Positions 13,715 through 25,280 of a stretch of 64,000 nucleotides of DNA are shown here, in pieces. Below the pieces are notes generated by a model, which saw only the letters and a program-made list of their open reading frames with translations, was not told where the DNA came from and made no database searches. Source of the DNA: Halicephalobus mephisto (Eukaryota > Nematoda > Chromadorea > Rhabditida > Panagrolaimidae); NCBI GenBank assembly GCA_009193035.1, contig SWDT01000211.1, positions 372,001 to 436,000 on the forward strand, written 5' to 3'. The stretch's first letter is position 1. Every line of letters starts with the position of its first letter. Position numbers and translations under genes: made by a program.

Positions 13715-15557
13715 TCAAACTGGATAGAAAACAATTCGAGGAATGAGTCAAAACAAATATTTCTGCAAAATAGCGGACTTATGAGTTAATGAGAACGAAC
13801 GCGAATAACAAGTCGTATATGGTGAAATCGCTACCAAAGGACACAGGTAACAATAAAGTGATTAGTTTGCGAGAGTCTCGTGGGCGGACCTTGCTTCATT
13901 TAGGTTGTTGCCAGTCTTCCTGGCAGGTGCGGTCTTCCCAAGGGAAATGTTATTCGAAAGACCGTTCTCATGGTGTACAAAACTTTCTTTCGAAGTTTAT
14001 GAGGCAAGAAACACGAAGACATGAAAAACTTCGTGATCACCATCGTATCGAATGGGGAATTGCGCTTTGAAAGCAAAAGTTTTTTCCAATCAGAATACCT
14101 ACCAATTTTGTCGCATTCAGCTCAATTCAATCTCGACTCCAAAGAAAACGACGAAAGGCCCGTCAAAAGCAATAAAGCATGAAAGAAAAATTTACGCCAA
14201 CTTGTAGTTTTTGCGCCCATCAAATAACAAGTTTTAAAATTAAGCCATAAAATGTGCAGGAGATTTCAATTGATCCAGTTTAGAGCAGTAAATGGTTTCC
14301 TGGTTTCGAGAACAATGGAAGGTTCCAATTACCTGTAACGGAAACACGCGCACATTACGCAATAGGAATCCAATTGAAGGATAAGAAACCGGCAAATCTT
14401 GACGAGAGATCTTCTTAGCTCAGTAGTTTTGCTTGGCAGCCGTAAATCATTGGCGACTCGGAAGTGCCGAAAATGACCGTCTGGCCAGATAGACAGATCC
14501 CGGTCGACCTTCGTGGTCTGGCAGCCAGAACTCAGGTAGGATTTTGCGCCAAAATTAACTCAATTACCCGTCAAGCTAATTTTAATCCGGATCAAAACAA
14601 AGCCGACTAAAGAATAACTGAAACTGCCTACCATATGGTCGGCATTATTGTAGAACAAAGTCAATGTCGCGAAAACTAAACGAACATGAACCGACACGAG
14701 AACCCGAGTTAATCAATCATGAAAGACAAGGACTGTTATTGTCGGCTGATCGCTTTCAAAGGATAACCAAGTGGTAACTGGGATCTCGAGGGCCATCCCA
14801 GGTCATGATACCGCAAAGAAAGGTGTCGTCTTAGTATAAAAGTAGCCAGACTCACTAATGCCTTGAGGCATGAGAACCAGAATTCAAGACCATAAGGCGG
14901 CCAAAACTTTCAAAGAGATTGCGCGAAAGTCATTAGAGGAGAATTCTGAATAATTTAGTTCTTCCAGCATGGACCAGCTTTTTGGCCTCTTTGATTGAAG
15001 ACAAAGTCAGTAAATTCGTAAAGACAGACGATTCGAAATTCATAATCTGCCCCGGGGGAGCGCATAAGCTAATTGAAGAACTAAGGTTAAAAAGTCGCTA
15101 CTTCACAAATCTTCTGCTTCGGGAAAGGATTTGACCACTCCTTACTTTGGGAAAAATAAAGAGAAGGTTACAGTTTCTTCAGGAAGAGAAAAGAGGGAGG
15201 ATAATTAATTAGAGTAAACTGAGACTTTTTCGGGATGGATCGAGGACGAAAACACTGCCAGGAGCTCTTGCCACTTTTGAAACCTCTTATCCGATTCGAG
15301 ATCTCGCGTTTCGCCGTCGTTTCAAATGTGTCGAGACGCCACTCAACACCAGATAGACCAACTTGTAACTGTTGCTGGCGGATTCATAAAAAGAACGGGC
15401 CGGATAATCCAATGGTCAAATTTTTCTGCGAATGAGTAAACAGTTCAGCTTAGTTTGACGAACATGTTCGGCTTTTTGATACAAAAAAGGTGCAGCAACG
15501 TTGACTCAACTCTTGTCGATTTCAGACTTCCACGGCCGGGAAAAAATAAAGACTTAC
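13715..15557. other. Non-coding stretch upstream of teneurin first exon
   Basis: No supported exon. Contains a GCGCGAAAGT motif near 14928 and otherwise unremarkable sequence. It could act as a teneurin promoter or intron, depending on whether the 15.6-16.4 kb exons belong to the gene. Confidence 0.35.
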
Positions 15558-16357
15558 ATGAATTCGGGATAAAATACGACCCAGTCTGAGGATTCAATTT
15601 CAGGAGTTGATGTGCTTCATCGTCAGCACTGAGGGATGGGGTTTGTTTGTAGCAATTGCCATTCTTCATAGTTCCGGGCTGAAGAGGGTCAAACGGCAAC
15701 TTGGATGAGATCAGTGCTGACCGTTCTGAAATGTCAAATGATGATTAATGGCTTTTTAATTAGAGCAACCGGTAACATCAAAAGCTTTAAATGCCAGTTC
15801 CAGTAATTGAGTTCAATTCTGAACTCCCGTGTTTGGGAGGAACAAGCAATTTGCCAAAGAATAATGACATTACGCAACACAATTGGGAGAAACAGTTTCA
15901 CCGGACAGCCGTTCCGCAAAACTGCAATTTTCGCCCTCGAAAAATATGGCTGGATCGATTCCGAATATTTGTAAACTCAGAATTATCCGAAAATAAGCCA
16001 GCAGTTTCTAAACTTCCGAGCGATGCTATCCATTTGAAATTTCATCAGATAGCCCAATGCAACAAGACTTTGAGTGACAAAAGCTTTCTCCTACCCAACC
16101 AATTGTCCGACATGAAACAATTGCAAATTTTCTCAATAAGGGGTCCAAACTGAAATTATTATTTGATTGCTTACCATCACTTCCCGAAGTCGCAGAGCGA
16201 GGAACACGACTACTTCTATTTCGATCAGGAGTCTCGTATTGTGAATCGTCATCCTCATCCGTTGCTAAGGTCGATATCTGGTCCCCTGGAGGAGGAGAGG
16301 GGGGAAGGAAACGAGGCGGAGGGCCTTGCATGTTCGAGCCCGTTGCCTTTAGGAACT
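15558..16357 (-). CDS. Candidate alternative 5' exons of teneurin (cytoplasmic region)
   Basis: Two exons with good splice sites: 16357-16175 (acceptor TTTCCAG, first ATG at 16331, donor G|GTAAGC) and 15725-15558 (acceptor TTTCAG, donor T|GTAAGT). They join in phase 1 and would encode about 108 residues starting MQGPPPRFLPPSPPPGDQ, followed by an acidic and Ser/Arg-rich stretch. This Pro-rich then acidic layout resembles the first cytoplasmic exon of the neighbouring teneurin, which begins MHDFHGRPPPPPSSRPPFPR. The second exon ends in phase 1. It cannot join directly to the 13714 exon, because that exon has a stop just before its ATG, nor to 11668 in frame. A missing small exon or a separate transcript is therefore needed. 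Coding nature is likely, but membership of teneurin is inference. Confidence 0.5.
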
Positions 16358-17259
16358 CTGGAAAGGTTAATGAATATAAAAAGAAAAGCACTTTCCTGAA
16401 ATATCACTCAATATACAATTGAGCTTGAGAAAAACTACCAATGAGGGCTCCACCTCCATGTCCATTCTCGCCACAAGGTCCTTCGAACCGTCGAAGCATG
16501 TTTGGAAATACCGCCGGTGGAGGTTAACAGCTCAATGTAAGCATTGGCATAAAGTTAGAAGCTCAGACTTGCGCTCGGTTGAACGTTCAATGAACCGAAA
16601 TCTGGAAGATCTATTTGTCCAGGAAAGCTGTCCGTCCCAGAACAAATGTGTTCAATGGCAAACTTGGCCAAGTGTCATAAATAACGGCGCGCAAAGTCGA
16701 GAACTCAACCACCTGAGAAAAAAGATGAGCTCCAGTTTTTGACAGCCAGCTTTTTCAAATTGCTAAAGAAAATTCGCGTTTTGGACGATAGAGACAGGGC
16801 TCGCCAATGGCACTGGGCAATTTATGCAAATCAAAAAACGCTGAACGAGTCCAAATAGGAAGAGACTGCATAAATTTGGCACACAACTCGTACAGGTAAT
16901 CAAAATGTTGTGAGAGGTCATCGGTTATCGGGAATCATCGCTGGGACAATTAGCCGATAGCAGAGTCAATTTCGCATTTGTTTACCGATAGTGCCGAGAT
17001 GTAATTTGCTCCATGTCGGGCCAATTTCTGATCAAGCGTGAACAGTTATTCCATCGAACAATGTAACACCGGATGGAAGATATAATTACAAGCCAAACCA
17101 TCGTAGGAAAACTTACCTTCGGATAAAACAGGACGAGCTGGAGGAACTAAGGATGTACGTTTCCCACACTCCATGCAACTTCTGTAATGGAAACTTCGGT
17201 GTGGAAAGTATCAAACACGTTGACGGCCTTGGGATAAAGAGAGCAATCCTTACGGTCAC

Positions 17260-17660
17260 TTGCCGCTTGTTGAGATTCCTTCATTCACTGCTCCTGAAAC
17301 GTCCGAAGGAATCATCTTCCTTATAAAAATCAGAGATGGGCGGTGTTACGAAATTACCTCGACACGGATTTCGGAATTTTCTAGATATTTCCAAAACTCA
17401 AAATTCCATATGTTAATTCCTTCTTCACAAAATCCTGAAAGGTTCTAGAAGCTTCTATGAGGTTCTAAAAGTCTCCAGAAGTCTCTTAATGGAATTTTAG
17501 GGTCCCGAAAAGTTTATCGAATTCTGGAAATTCTCGTAGAATTCTAATTATCTAGCTTAGAAATCGTCGTTGTTACGAAATAATCCCCATAAATATCGCC
17601 AGAAATTTCCAGAAACATCCAAAAATCCAGATCTTGAAAGTTGAATCTGAGTTTTCACCA
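17260..17660. repeat. Degenerate TTC/GAA (heat-shock-element-like) repeat array
   Basis: The core at 17441-17465 reads GGTTCTAGAAGCTTCTATGA then GGTTC. This places TTC (17443), GAA (17448), TTC (17453) and TTC (17463) on a 5-bp period, the spacing of HSF binding sites. Weaker units continue to 17.66 kb (TTCCAGAAA, TTCTGGAAA, TTCTCGTAGAATTC). GTTACGAAAT occurs on both sides of the core (about 17347 and 17573). Similar arrays occur elsewhere in the window. Confidence 0.55.
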
Positions 17661-19393
17661 AGTTCTGGGAAAATCAGAACCAGAAGAGACGTGAAAGACG
17701 CCGGAGTGAAATTGCGCGGTAAAATTAGGTACTCCTGAAACGATCAGGCACTCCCCTGCGACTAGACGGGAATTCAAAAGGAGAATTATGAGAAAATATG
17801 ACTAACGGAAGTCGGCACTCCCAAAACGGAAAGATCAGACACTAAAGTGTGAATTTCGGCACCAGTTCCTGGAAAAAGGGATTCCAACCTGACTTCGGGG
17901 CTAAAACAAACAAGTGACCACTCGGGCAAGCAGCAAGAACCCTCTCTAAGGAAATAACACAAAGTTTGCGGGGCGGAAAAATCTTCGATGTCAACTAGTC
18001 CGATCTGGAAACAAAAAACAGCAACAGCAAATATTTGCTGATCCTTGGGTACTTTATGGCGTTACCAAATGACCTGTAGGATCGGCACTAAACGACTAGA
18101 AACATTGATTGCTGAGAGAAAACGAATCAATTTCTTGGGAGGATATATTGCCTAAGAGGAAATGTGAGCATATGTTGACTCATCCCACTTCAAGTTGATG
18201 GACAACATTGCTAATCATTAGATCCGAGCTGCAAGAAAAACTAAACACCTCTGGTTCTTGTTACCAGAACCTAGATCTGTCAGCTGTGATCTCCGGAAAC
18301 AAGGATTAATCACCACTCAAAGGGGACTATTTGCAAGTAGTTGTTGGCACAGTTTGTCCTTCAAAACAACAATGAATCAAAAAGTCAAACCAGCTGGAAA
18401 AGATGAGCAAGCGATGTGAATCGTACGATTGTTAATTCGGGCGGTCCAGGTGTAATTAGTAAATTCTATTGTATCCCTAAACGGCGCCGCTTGTTGCCAC
18501 CCATGGGTCCACGAAAATCGTTTTGTTGTGGTTTTTCTCCAGAATCGGAACAAAAACACGGATTAGATTACTTTTGTAGAAAAACCAAAATCGATTCAAT
18601 GTCATTATCGGAGTCCACGAAGTACAGTAGTAAAAAAACGTCCTTAATCGTGTGAATGAGAGCTTGACAACGCCAAAGGAACCAGCGTTTTGTTTGATTT
18701 CCTCCTCGATAAATTTTATGATTTATAAACCGTTGAATGGAACCGGACAATTAATGACACCAGTGACACCGTCAAGAAAGCTCTCATAACCCCAAAACAA
18801 TTGACTCTTTCAATTTGCGGGCCAGGTGTGCGCAAAAACCACTTATAGATTTTGCCCGGAAGAAAATAAATATGGCATCTTCACCGGATGCAAGTAGGGG
18901 TCAGTGAAATCTGGAGACTTCATCGATCACAACCCTCTGGACCGATCACAGCTGGCTGAACGGAAGTTGTCACCGAGAAAACTTGTTCAGAATTAATGAC
19001 TCCGGATCCGATCCGACAAATTATAAAAATAGATTGTTTCGAAATTACACGGTCAAATGATTCAAATACTTTTTACAAAAATTAATTTCAACCATGTAGT
19101 TGTAGATCGTACTCCTGCTTCCACAAGTTCTCCAATAACGCAATTGCTAAGTGTATTTTCTGTAGAATTTAAACAGTTGAACAATGACGTAAGTGAGAGT
19201 TTTCCCTTGACGCGAACCTCTTTGGTCTGAAAAGTCTCCTTTCGGTTTATATAAAGATCGCAAACACCTACTGTACTTTGTTTACTGTACTTTATTACCC
19301 TCCCATGCATACCCAGAACAGAGGAGAAGGGATTCTGACTAATTGGGAGTCAATGGTCGGACGTTTTGAGATGTCAAGTACGCCTGCGGTTCT

Positions 19394-19439
19394 CTGTAGG
19401 TCGGGCGGACAGGTTAAACCCTGTCCTCCATGCCTACAG
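19394..19439. repeat. Imperfect hairpin with two 7-bp stems
   Basis: Left arm 19394-19413 and right arm 19420-19439 pair over their outer seven bases (CTGTAGG with CCTACAG) and inner seven (GGACAGG with CCTGTCC). They are separated by a 6-nt unpaired internal stretch and a 6-nt loop. The arms are GC-rich against an AT-rich background. No tRNA or known small-RNA signature was found. Confidence 0.5.
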
Positions 19440-19659
19440 CGGCGACGGAAATACGTAATTTCATCAAACATAAACAACCTGAAATGTTTTCAGACACGAG
19501 ATTGTCAAAGAACTGGATCTTGCAACTTATGGAATTCACACATGTATATATCGCAATTGCAATATAATTCATAATTATGTAACTATTGATTACGGCTTGT
19601 TTCATATTTCTGAAACTCTTTTCATGAGATGAACAACATTAGTTATCAACAATTTCTCT

Positions 19660-20010
19660 CTGATTTCTACTTCAGAAAACATAAAGCAAAATATGAAAAC
19701 TTTCTCGAAGATTTCCAAATTTCGTCCAATTCACAATTGATTTCGGAGGTTATGTAAAAAAATTTCCCTTTCATCAAATAAAATCGATGTAAATTCGAAT
19801 ATTCAATGTTCTGATTTCATAATATCGATTCTATGAAGAATAATTACTAACTTCCGAAGTTTAATCATTTAAACTTTCTGAGATTCGAAGTTTGGAAACA
19901 AAAATTAACTCGAATAGTGAACGCCACGGGATGTGAGGTGAACTCCTGGCACGAAATCCTGATGCCCACACGTGCGAGTAGAAATGGCGCGAAACCCACG
20001 AGCAATACGT
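19660..20010. repeat. Repeat: TTC/GAA-rich array followed by a conserved GC-richer module
   Basis: The left part (to about 19910) has scattered units such as TTTCTCGAAGATTTCC and TTCGAAGTTTGGAAAC. The right part, from about 19925, carries CACGGGATGTG, then AACTCC, CACGAAATCCTGATGCC and further on GGCGCGAAA. The same words in the same order occur at about 60419-60505 next to another array. This supports one dispersed repeat family with a shared edge. No terminal inverted repeat or transposase was found. Confidence 0.5.
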
Positions 20011-21279
20011 GCAGTTCAGAGACGTCCGCGGCTCGAGGTGCTCTTCCTATCTCCTACGAGACGACCTTGTTACTGGAGAATATTTTACTTTTTAAGTTAT
20101 GGAGGGAAGCGTGGATGGCTTCAAAGGTTACGACAGAGTAAGTGCAACCCTATAAGTACTTATTAGATATGAGTGGTTTCAGAGTTCTGCAGAGAAAAAT
20201 CGCCGTTTTCAAAGCTAATTTTCGTCATGTTGGATCTAGAAGCACTACGGACCACTTCCCTTGGAACAACTTCGAAATTGATATCTGCCTTCTGAAGGCA
20301 ACGGTAAGGATTCAGTTTCCAGTAAAATAATGGTTTTTTTCAGGTACTGACTTGGAGAGACCGTAAAAACCCGACAGTGGCATTAGAGTATCCTAATTAA
20401 AACCCTGAATAATTCCTTCCCAGCGCTTTTTTAGAAATTTGGTAGAATTTTACTAGCCTGCTTCGGGATTAAGCTATACACTACGGAAATTTACTGCTTG
20501 CATACTAGGAAATAGCTCATATTCTCTGAAATAGAAGCCATGGAGGAATCAGTGATATCTAAAATTGTGGATCTCATTAAGAGGGGTCTGCAGTGTGTGA
20601 CTTGTTTGCATTGGGGCAGTGTGAGATGAAATTAGTGGTTAATTGTGGTTTGTACTGTAGGTGCAATGTTTCATAGACTTCTCGGTAAATTAATTTCAGG
20701 AACACGTTCTTTATTAGCCATTTAATTACTTTAAGTTAATTTCTAACGGATTATGGTGTTTTGGGGCTCTTGAATGTCAACGTAGAAGATCAGAAAGAAA
20801 TTACTGACAGCACCAGTTCCCTCTCAATTGTCCCGAGATTTTAGTCTCCGTTTTCTAAGACTGGCAAGCAATCAGCACTTGAGGCGGCTTCTGCTTCAGT
20901 TGCCAATTATCGTCAACCCTTGTAATCAGCGGCGTTAAGCTTTCTCCTTAGCAAGTGAAATGAATTACTTCAAAGTGCGAGAAGATCTGATCGAGGAGAA
21001 CCCGTCTCTGTTGTGACTTCTGACTTTGTTCATTACCTTTCGGTGATTAGGGACAGTGAGCTCGATGAATGGATTTCGAAAGTGACACATCGATCACGAT
21101 CGCCTTCCCTCAGACAGACCTTCCTTTTTCTCTATGGCTTTGTTTGGAACATGATTTGTGTTTTGCGTAGAGAGAGATTTGCTTCCTTATTTCATCGACC
21201 GATTTTCGTTCCAACGGTTTTTCTGCTTAAGTGAATTAGTCCCTTCATGCACGTGGTGACGATATACTTTCGCTGTTGC

Positions 21280-22555
21280 TATTACGACTAGTCCCTTGCG
21301 CGACCTGCAGACCCGTGCTTTCGATTCGCTATCTCATTTGTTAAGAAAAGCTACACGCGGCAGCGGCACCGTGCTACTTATCTTGGGTCCACGCACGGCA
21401 CATAAAATGAGCGAGAGGAAAGAGAAAACGCTGGCTCAGTGAATGCATGATGGAGTTCGTTTATCGCCGACAGACGTCGTCGTCGACGGCGACCAGGCGT
21501 CGGAAAGACGAGAGGGCGCGGCATGGCTTTCTTTCTCAACTCGCACCCTACGGCAAGTGGCATACGCGGTCGACTCTTGAAGCTCATAAGCCGCGAAAGC
21601 TTCCACGGCCGGTCTCCTGCGCACATCTAAGCGACGAAGGGAACACAGCCACTGGCTGTGGCAGGATTGTGATGGAGACCGACCCGCCGAGGACGGCTTG
21701 TCGGTGCCGTAGCTGCCGTCTCTTCACTTGCCAACGGCAGCTTTCCGTCGAGGCGTGTTCGTTCATTTTGTTCAAGCGGGTCGGCTGTCAACATGCAAAC
21801 ACGCAAACATTCATTTCCATTCCCGGATCCGTACTTTTTAATTAGTAGTCACTGATCCTCCATGGCTCACTTGGTTTATTTGTTTTCATCGCTTTTCTCT
21901 TTACTCAATCGTGGGACAGCAATTTTTATATTGTCGATATCCCTCTCTTCACTGGATCAATCTCATACCTCGATGAGTACTGATCGGTAGTAGCGGATAA
22001 CATGAGTTAGTTGGACCGCACTGGTTCCCGCAGCAACCAAAAACGACAGTTCAACAAAGATTGCGATCGGTAGTCAGCGCTTATTCACACACATCTGCCA
22101 CTGGCTCGTTATCCTCGCTCAATATCGTCTCTAACATGGTCGCGTACCCATTCATCGGACCCGACCAAAATAGGAAGTAGTCGCCAGCAGCAGTAACTGT
22201 TTTGCTAGGAAACCTCGAACCGAATCGGCGACGAGGACGGCTCCAGTGGTCTGGCACATGCAAGCAGAGAGGAAGCTCCCGTACTTTATCCAAATTCGGA
22301 GCTCGACCGAAAGAAAATAGAACGAAAGCCATGCCGAGTGAGCTTATTTCGCTGCTGCCGTTTTTCGTTGTCCGCGAGGCTTTAGCGCTCGACCGAGTCG
22401 TGGAATAGAACTCAGCTACTGCCAGAACCAATATCCACACTATCCGTCCTCTGTTGATGCTGCTGCCGCTTCGGGTTTGCTTTTCATGGTCTATTCTCCG
22501 AGATAGCCAAATATCGACGAAACAGCCAGAGTCACTGAATGCTTGCTGCTTTTTC
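21280..22555. other. GC- and CpG-rich stretch upstream of the pipsqueak-like gene
   Basis: The base composition departs clearly from the AT-rich surroundings, with many CG dinucleotides (for example GACGTCGTCGTCGACGGCGA near 21473). Open frames on both strands here (about 130-160 codons) look like by-products of the GC content and match nothing I know. It may be a promoter or 5' untranslated region of the plus-strand gene at 22651. Confidence 0.35.
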
Positions 22556-22650
22556 CTCACCTGTCTGTTTCTCGTTTCAGTCGATCATTGTCAATAGTTG
22601 ACGTGATGCTTGTAATTCATTTGTTCAATTTCTTTTTCAGGTAATCCAAA

Positions 22651-24719
22651 ATGGGATCGACGGAAACAATCACATTACCCAATGCCTCCGGTCCCCCGAA
22701 GTTACGAGTCTCTCTCGGTAAACCCAAAATTATCAAAACCGATGCATTGAGTCAAGTTGAGTCTGAATCTCTTTTGGAACCAGCTCCAAGAACTAATCAC
22801 ATTGAGGATTTCACTGAGAAGGAAATTGCTGATGCAATTGATCATGTTCTTCGGACTTCTATTTATTCCGGTTCGTCGAGAGATTTAATGGTTAACGCTA
22901 TTATCGATACGGTACATGGCCGTATGTCTCTCACTCAAGCCGCTGCTAAGTTTGGTATCCCTTTCTCAACAATTCACCCTTACGTCAAGAAACTAAGACA
23001 GAAATTAGGTCTAGCTGAACCTGTACCCGATGTTAAAAAGTGAGAATTGTTTATTTTCAATGTCTTAATTGAGACAATTTGTGACAATGGATTTTCAGGC
23101 CCCGCTCTGCAAAACGGAAGGTCCCAAAGGACTCAGAATATCTCGATGACGGAGCAGATGGGCAAACACTGAAGAAACCACGGAAAAAACGGTCTCCTCC
23201 ACCTGGATATGTCCCCTTCAAACAGATCATCATTCCGTCACATTGGAAGCTTTTCCCAGAAAGTGAGTCAAAGATAGCCATAATTCTCTGATTATCCGCG
23301 TTTAGAAATGAAAGAAGCTGTGTGGACAGCAGTTTCGTTCTGCAACTATGACAACATTGAAAAGAAGCAGCGCTTATGTCAAGCCATTATGGATGTTATG
23401 ATTGGTCAAAAGACTCTTAAAGCAGCTGCTTCTAATAATAATGTAAGATTAATCAGACATACCTAATCATTTCTATTGCACGAAAACCTTCAGATTCCCT
23501 TCACCACTCTCCAGACTTACTTTCATCGATCCAGAATTACTATGGAAAGATGCATGGAGAATGATGAGGAGGTTTTGAAAGCAAAGGCTCAAGAAGAGTC
23601 CCCGACCCCTAAAGGGGATATTCCTCTGGATGACCACTTGGCTCTTTTGTCGAGTCTGACGCAAGATCAAATCCTTTCAATGGTAATTTTCATTTCTTTG
23701 TGGCTTCTAATTGAGAACGTTACAGCTCCTGAATAACGACACTTCTAAAGAGCAAATTGATGCTATTAGAACGACAGCTAGCACCCCGTCTACTGAACGC
23801 TCAACAGGAAAGAGTGTCGATGCTGTCTCAGACTGGCTAATCTCCAAAAAAATGAATGAAAATGGGGAAGCAGATGGAGGATCCCCAAGCACTCAGATGA
23901 ATGGAGAACAAACGGGATCTCGCAAGCGGAAACCTCAAGTCGTCAAGCGTGTCAATGACGGATTGAACGTCAGCATTACAAGCAGCTCTAGTGCGAATTC
24001 ACAGCTCAGCGACTTTTTAGAAGAACGATTTGGTCTCACAATGATGAAAAATGAGCAGAATGGGGACGGAATTGGAAACAAAGCTGTTTCTGAAATTGAG
24101 AAACTCTATCAACCTAGTGTTATTAATTGTGAGCACAAGTTTGCAAAAGTTTTAGTCCATTATTACGTCACCAGAACTCCTGAGCTGAAGGATAAATTCA
24201 ATGACAGGCTTCTCCGGATTTTCGAAGATGCTGTTATTGATGTCGCCTCTAATCCCCCCGATTTCTCCGACCTTTCTTCGCGAGAATTTGACAAACATCT
24301 GGATGCCATAAATGATCTCATGACTGTCATTCCAGAAAAGTATTCTCTCTTCAAACTGAAAATCATGCCAGACACCTCGAATTGGGCTCAAGGCAAGGAA
24401 TTACTCAAGGGAAAGAAATTTTTCCATGGCTGTTTACTTTCTGAGCCACCGAAAACACTACGTGAGCTCATGACCAGCTATCTCCGAAGGCAGATTGTTG
24501 ATTATGTCGAGTGAGTTCTATCTTGTTTTTGAAGGTTGATTATTTGTTTTTAGATCTCTTGCGTCGGGGGGATTCCCCATCGATACCGAACTGATTCGAT
24601 TTCTTGTCAATGAAGTCATCAAGGACCGTTCTTTGTCGGAACTTTATAAGGAATCCGAGTACGAAGAACAGTATCAGAGAATCATAGGAAGTGAGAAACT
24701 CAAAAGATTCATCAACTAA
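22651..24719 (+). CDS. Nuclear protein with two pipsqueak-type HTH domains (609 aa)
   Basis: Six exons with matching phases: 22651-23039, 23099-23262, 23306-23442, 23494-23682, 23726-24510, 24554-24719. The first HTH lies at about 55-123 (helix-turn-helix core MSLTQAAAKFGIPFSTIHPY), typical of psq/RHF domains in insect E93/Mblk-1, nematode MBR-1 and vertebrate LCOR. A basic stretch KKPRKKRSPPP (about 165) is a likely nuclear signal. A second, more diverged HTH lies at about 186-250 (IGQKTLKAAASNNNIPFTTL). The C-terminal half has a Ser/Asn-rich linker and then a mostly helical region (about 400-609) that I do not recognise. Role by family: sequence-specific transcription regulator, inferred. 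A polyadenylation signal AATAAA is at 24816. The ATG follows a TTTTTCAG acceptor by 10 nt. Confidence 0.8.
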
Positions 24720-25280
24720 AACTTTCAAGCTCAAACGAAAAGATCTCAATTATTAGTCCAATTAGAAACAATTCGGTTAATTTATTTATCACTTTTATGT
24801 AAAATTTCGATAGAAAATAAATAATAAATGTAAACATGGAAGATCAACAAATCAAGAAATCAAGCAAATTAAACTTATCCAATTTCCATGTGATCTCGTT
24901 TGAGTTAATCGAGATCAGAAATCAAGCGGATGAAATCATTTCTCCGCCTTCTAATTTATAACGTATATAAAGAGCAAAAATTACTTTATTAAAGACATTT
25001 ATCGTCTATTTTCATAAATTCGAAAAAAGTGTTTATCAATTTTTTAAATTAAAAATGTCTGTTTTTAGATGTAACACATCGACATATTATTTAAAGTTGT
25101 GCAATCTTGTGTCTCTTTATATAAAAAGAACGCGTTGCAGTGGGTTTCTCGTCAGTTCGTTTTGTTCCCTTTGAGAGATACTTGGGAAAATTTTAATGTC
25201 GTGTGTATAATACTTGGATAAATTAATCATTAATTTTTAGCTATAATTAGAGTCTAGTTTACTAGTCCGATTAATATATC
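24720..25280. promoter_or_regulatory. Intergenic with 3' end of the psq gene and a TATA-like asparagine synthetase promoter
   Basis: After the AATAAA at 24816 the sequence is very AT-rich. A TATA-like box (TTATATAAAAAGAACG, about 25117-25132) lies roughly 150 nt before the start codon of asparagine synthetase and is followed by a GC-richer stretch and a pyrimidine run, a plausible core promoter. Function not shown. Confidence 0.4.

Larger units (their letters stand above)
16358..22650. other. 6.3-kb gene-free region between divergent teneurin and pipsqueak-like genes
   Basis: No exon with family resemblance on either strand. It probably holds 5' regulatory DNA for both neighbours. Distinct parts are listed separately: TTC/GAA repeat array (17.26-17.66 kb), hairpin (19.39-19.44 kb), a second array with module (19.66-20.01 kb) and a GC-rich stretch (21.28-22.55 kb). 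Just before the right-hand gene is a TTTTTCAG acceptor followed by GTAATCCAAA and the start codon, so the coding exon is preceded by a cis- or trans-splice site. Confidence 0.5.

Noticed and set aside
14440..14540. GC-richer stretch with short complementary words, considered as a structured RNA
   Set aside because: Complementary segments are too short and irregular to support a fold by eye.
21447..21845. 132-codon open frame on the plus strand, and a 159-codon minus-strand frame at 22081-22560
   Set aside because: Both lie in the GC-rich stretch where stops are rare, and neither shows domains or hydrophobic/charged patterns typical of a real protein.
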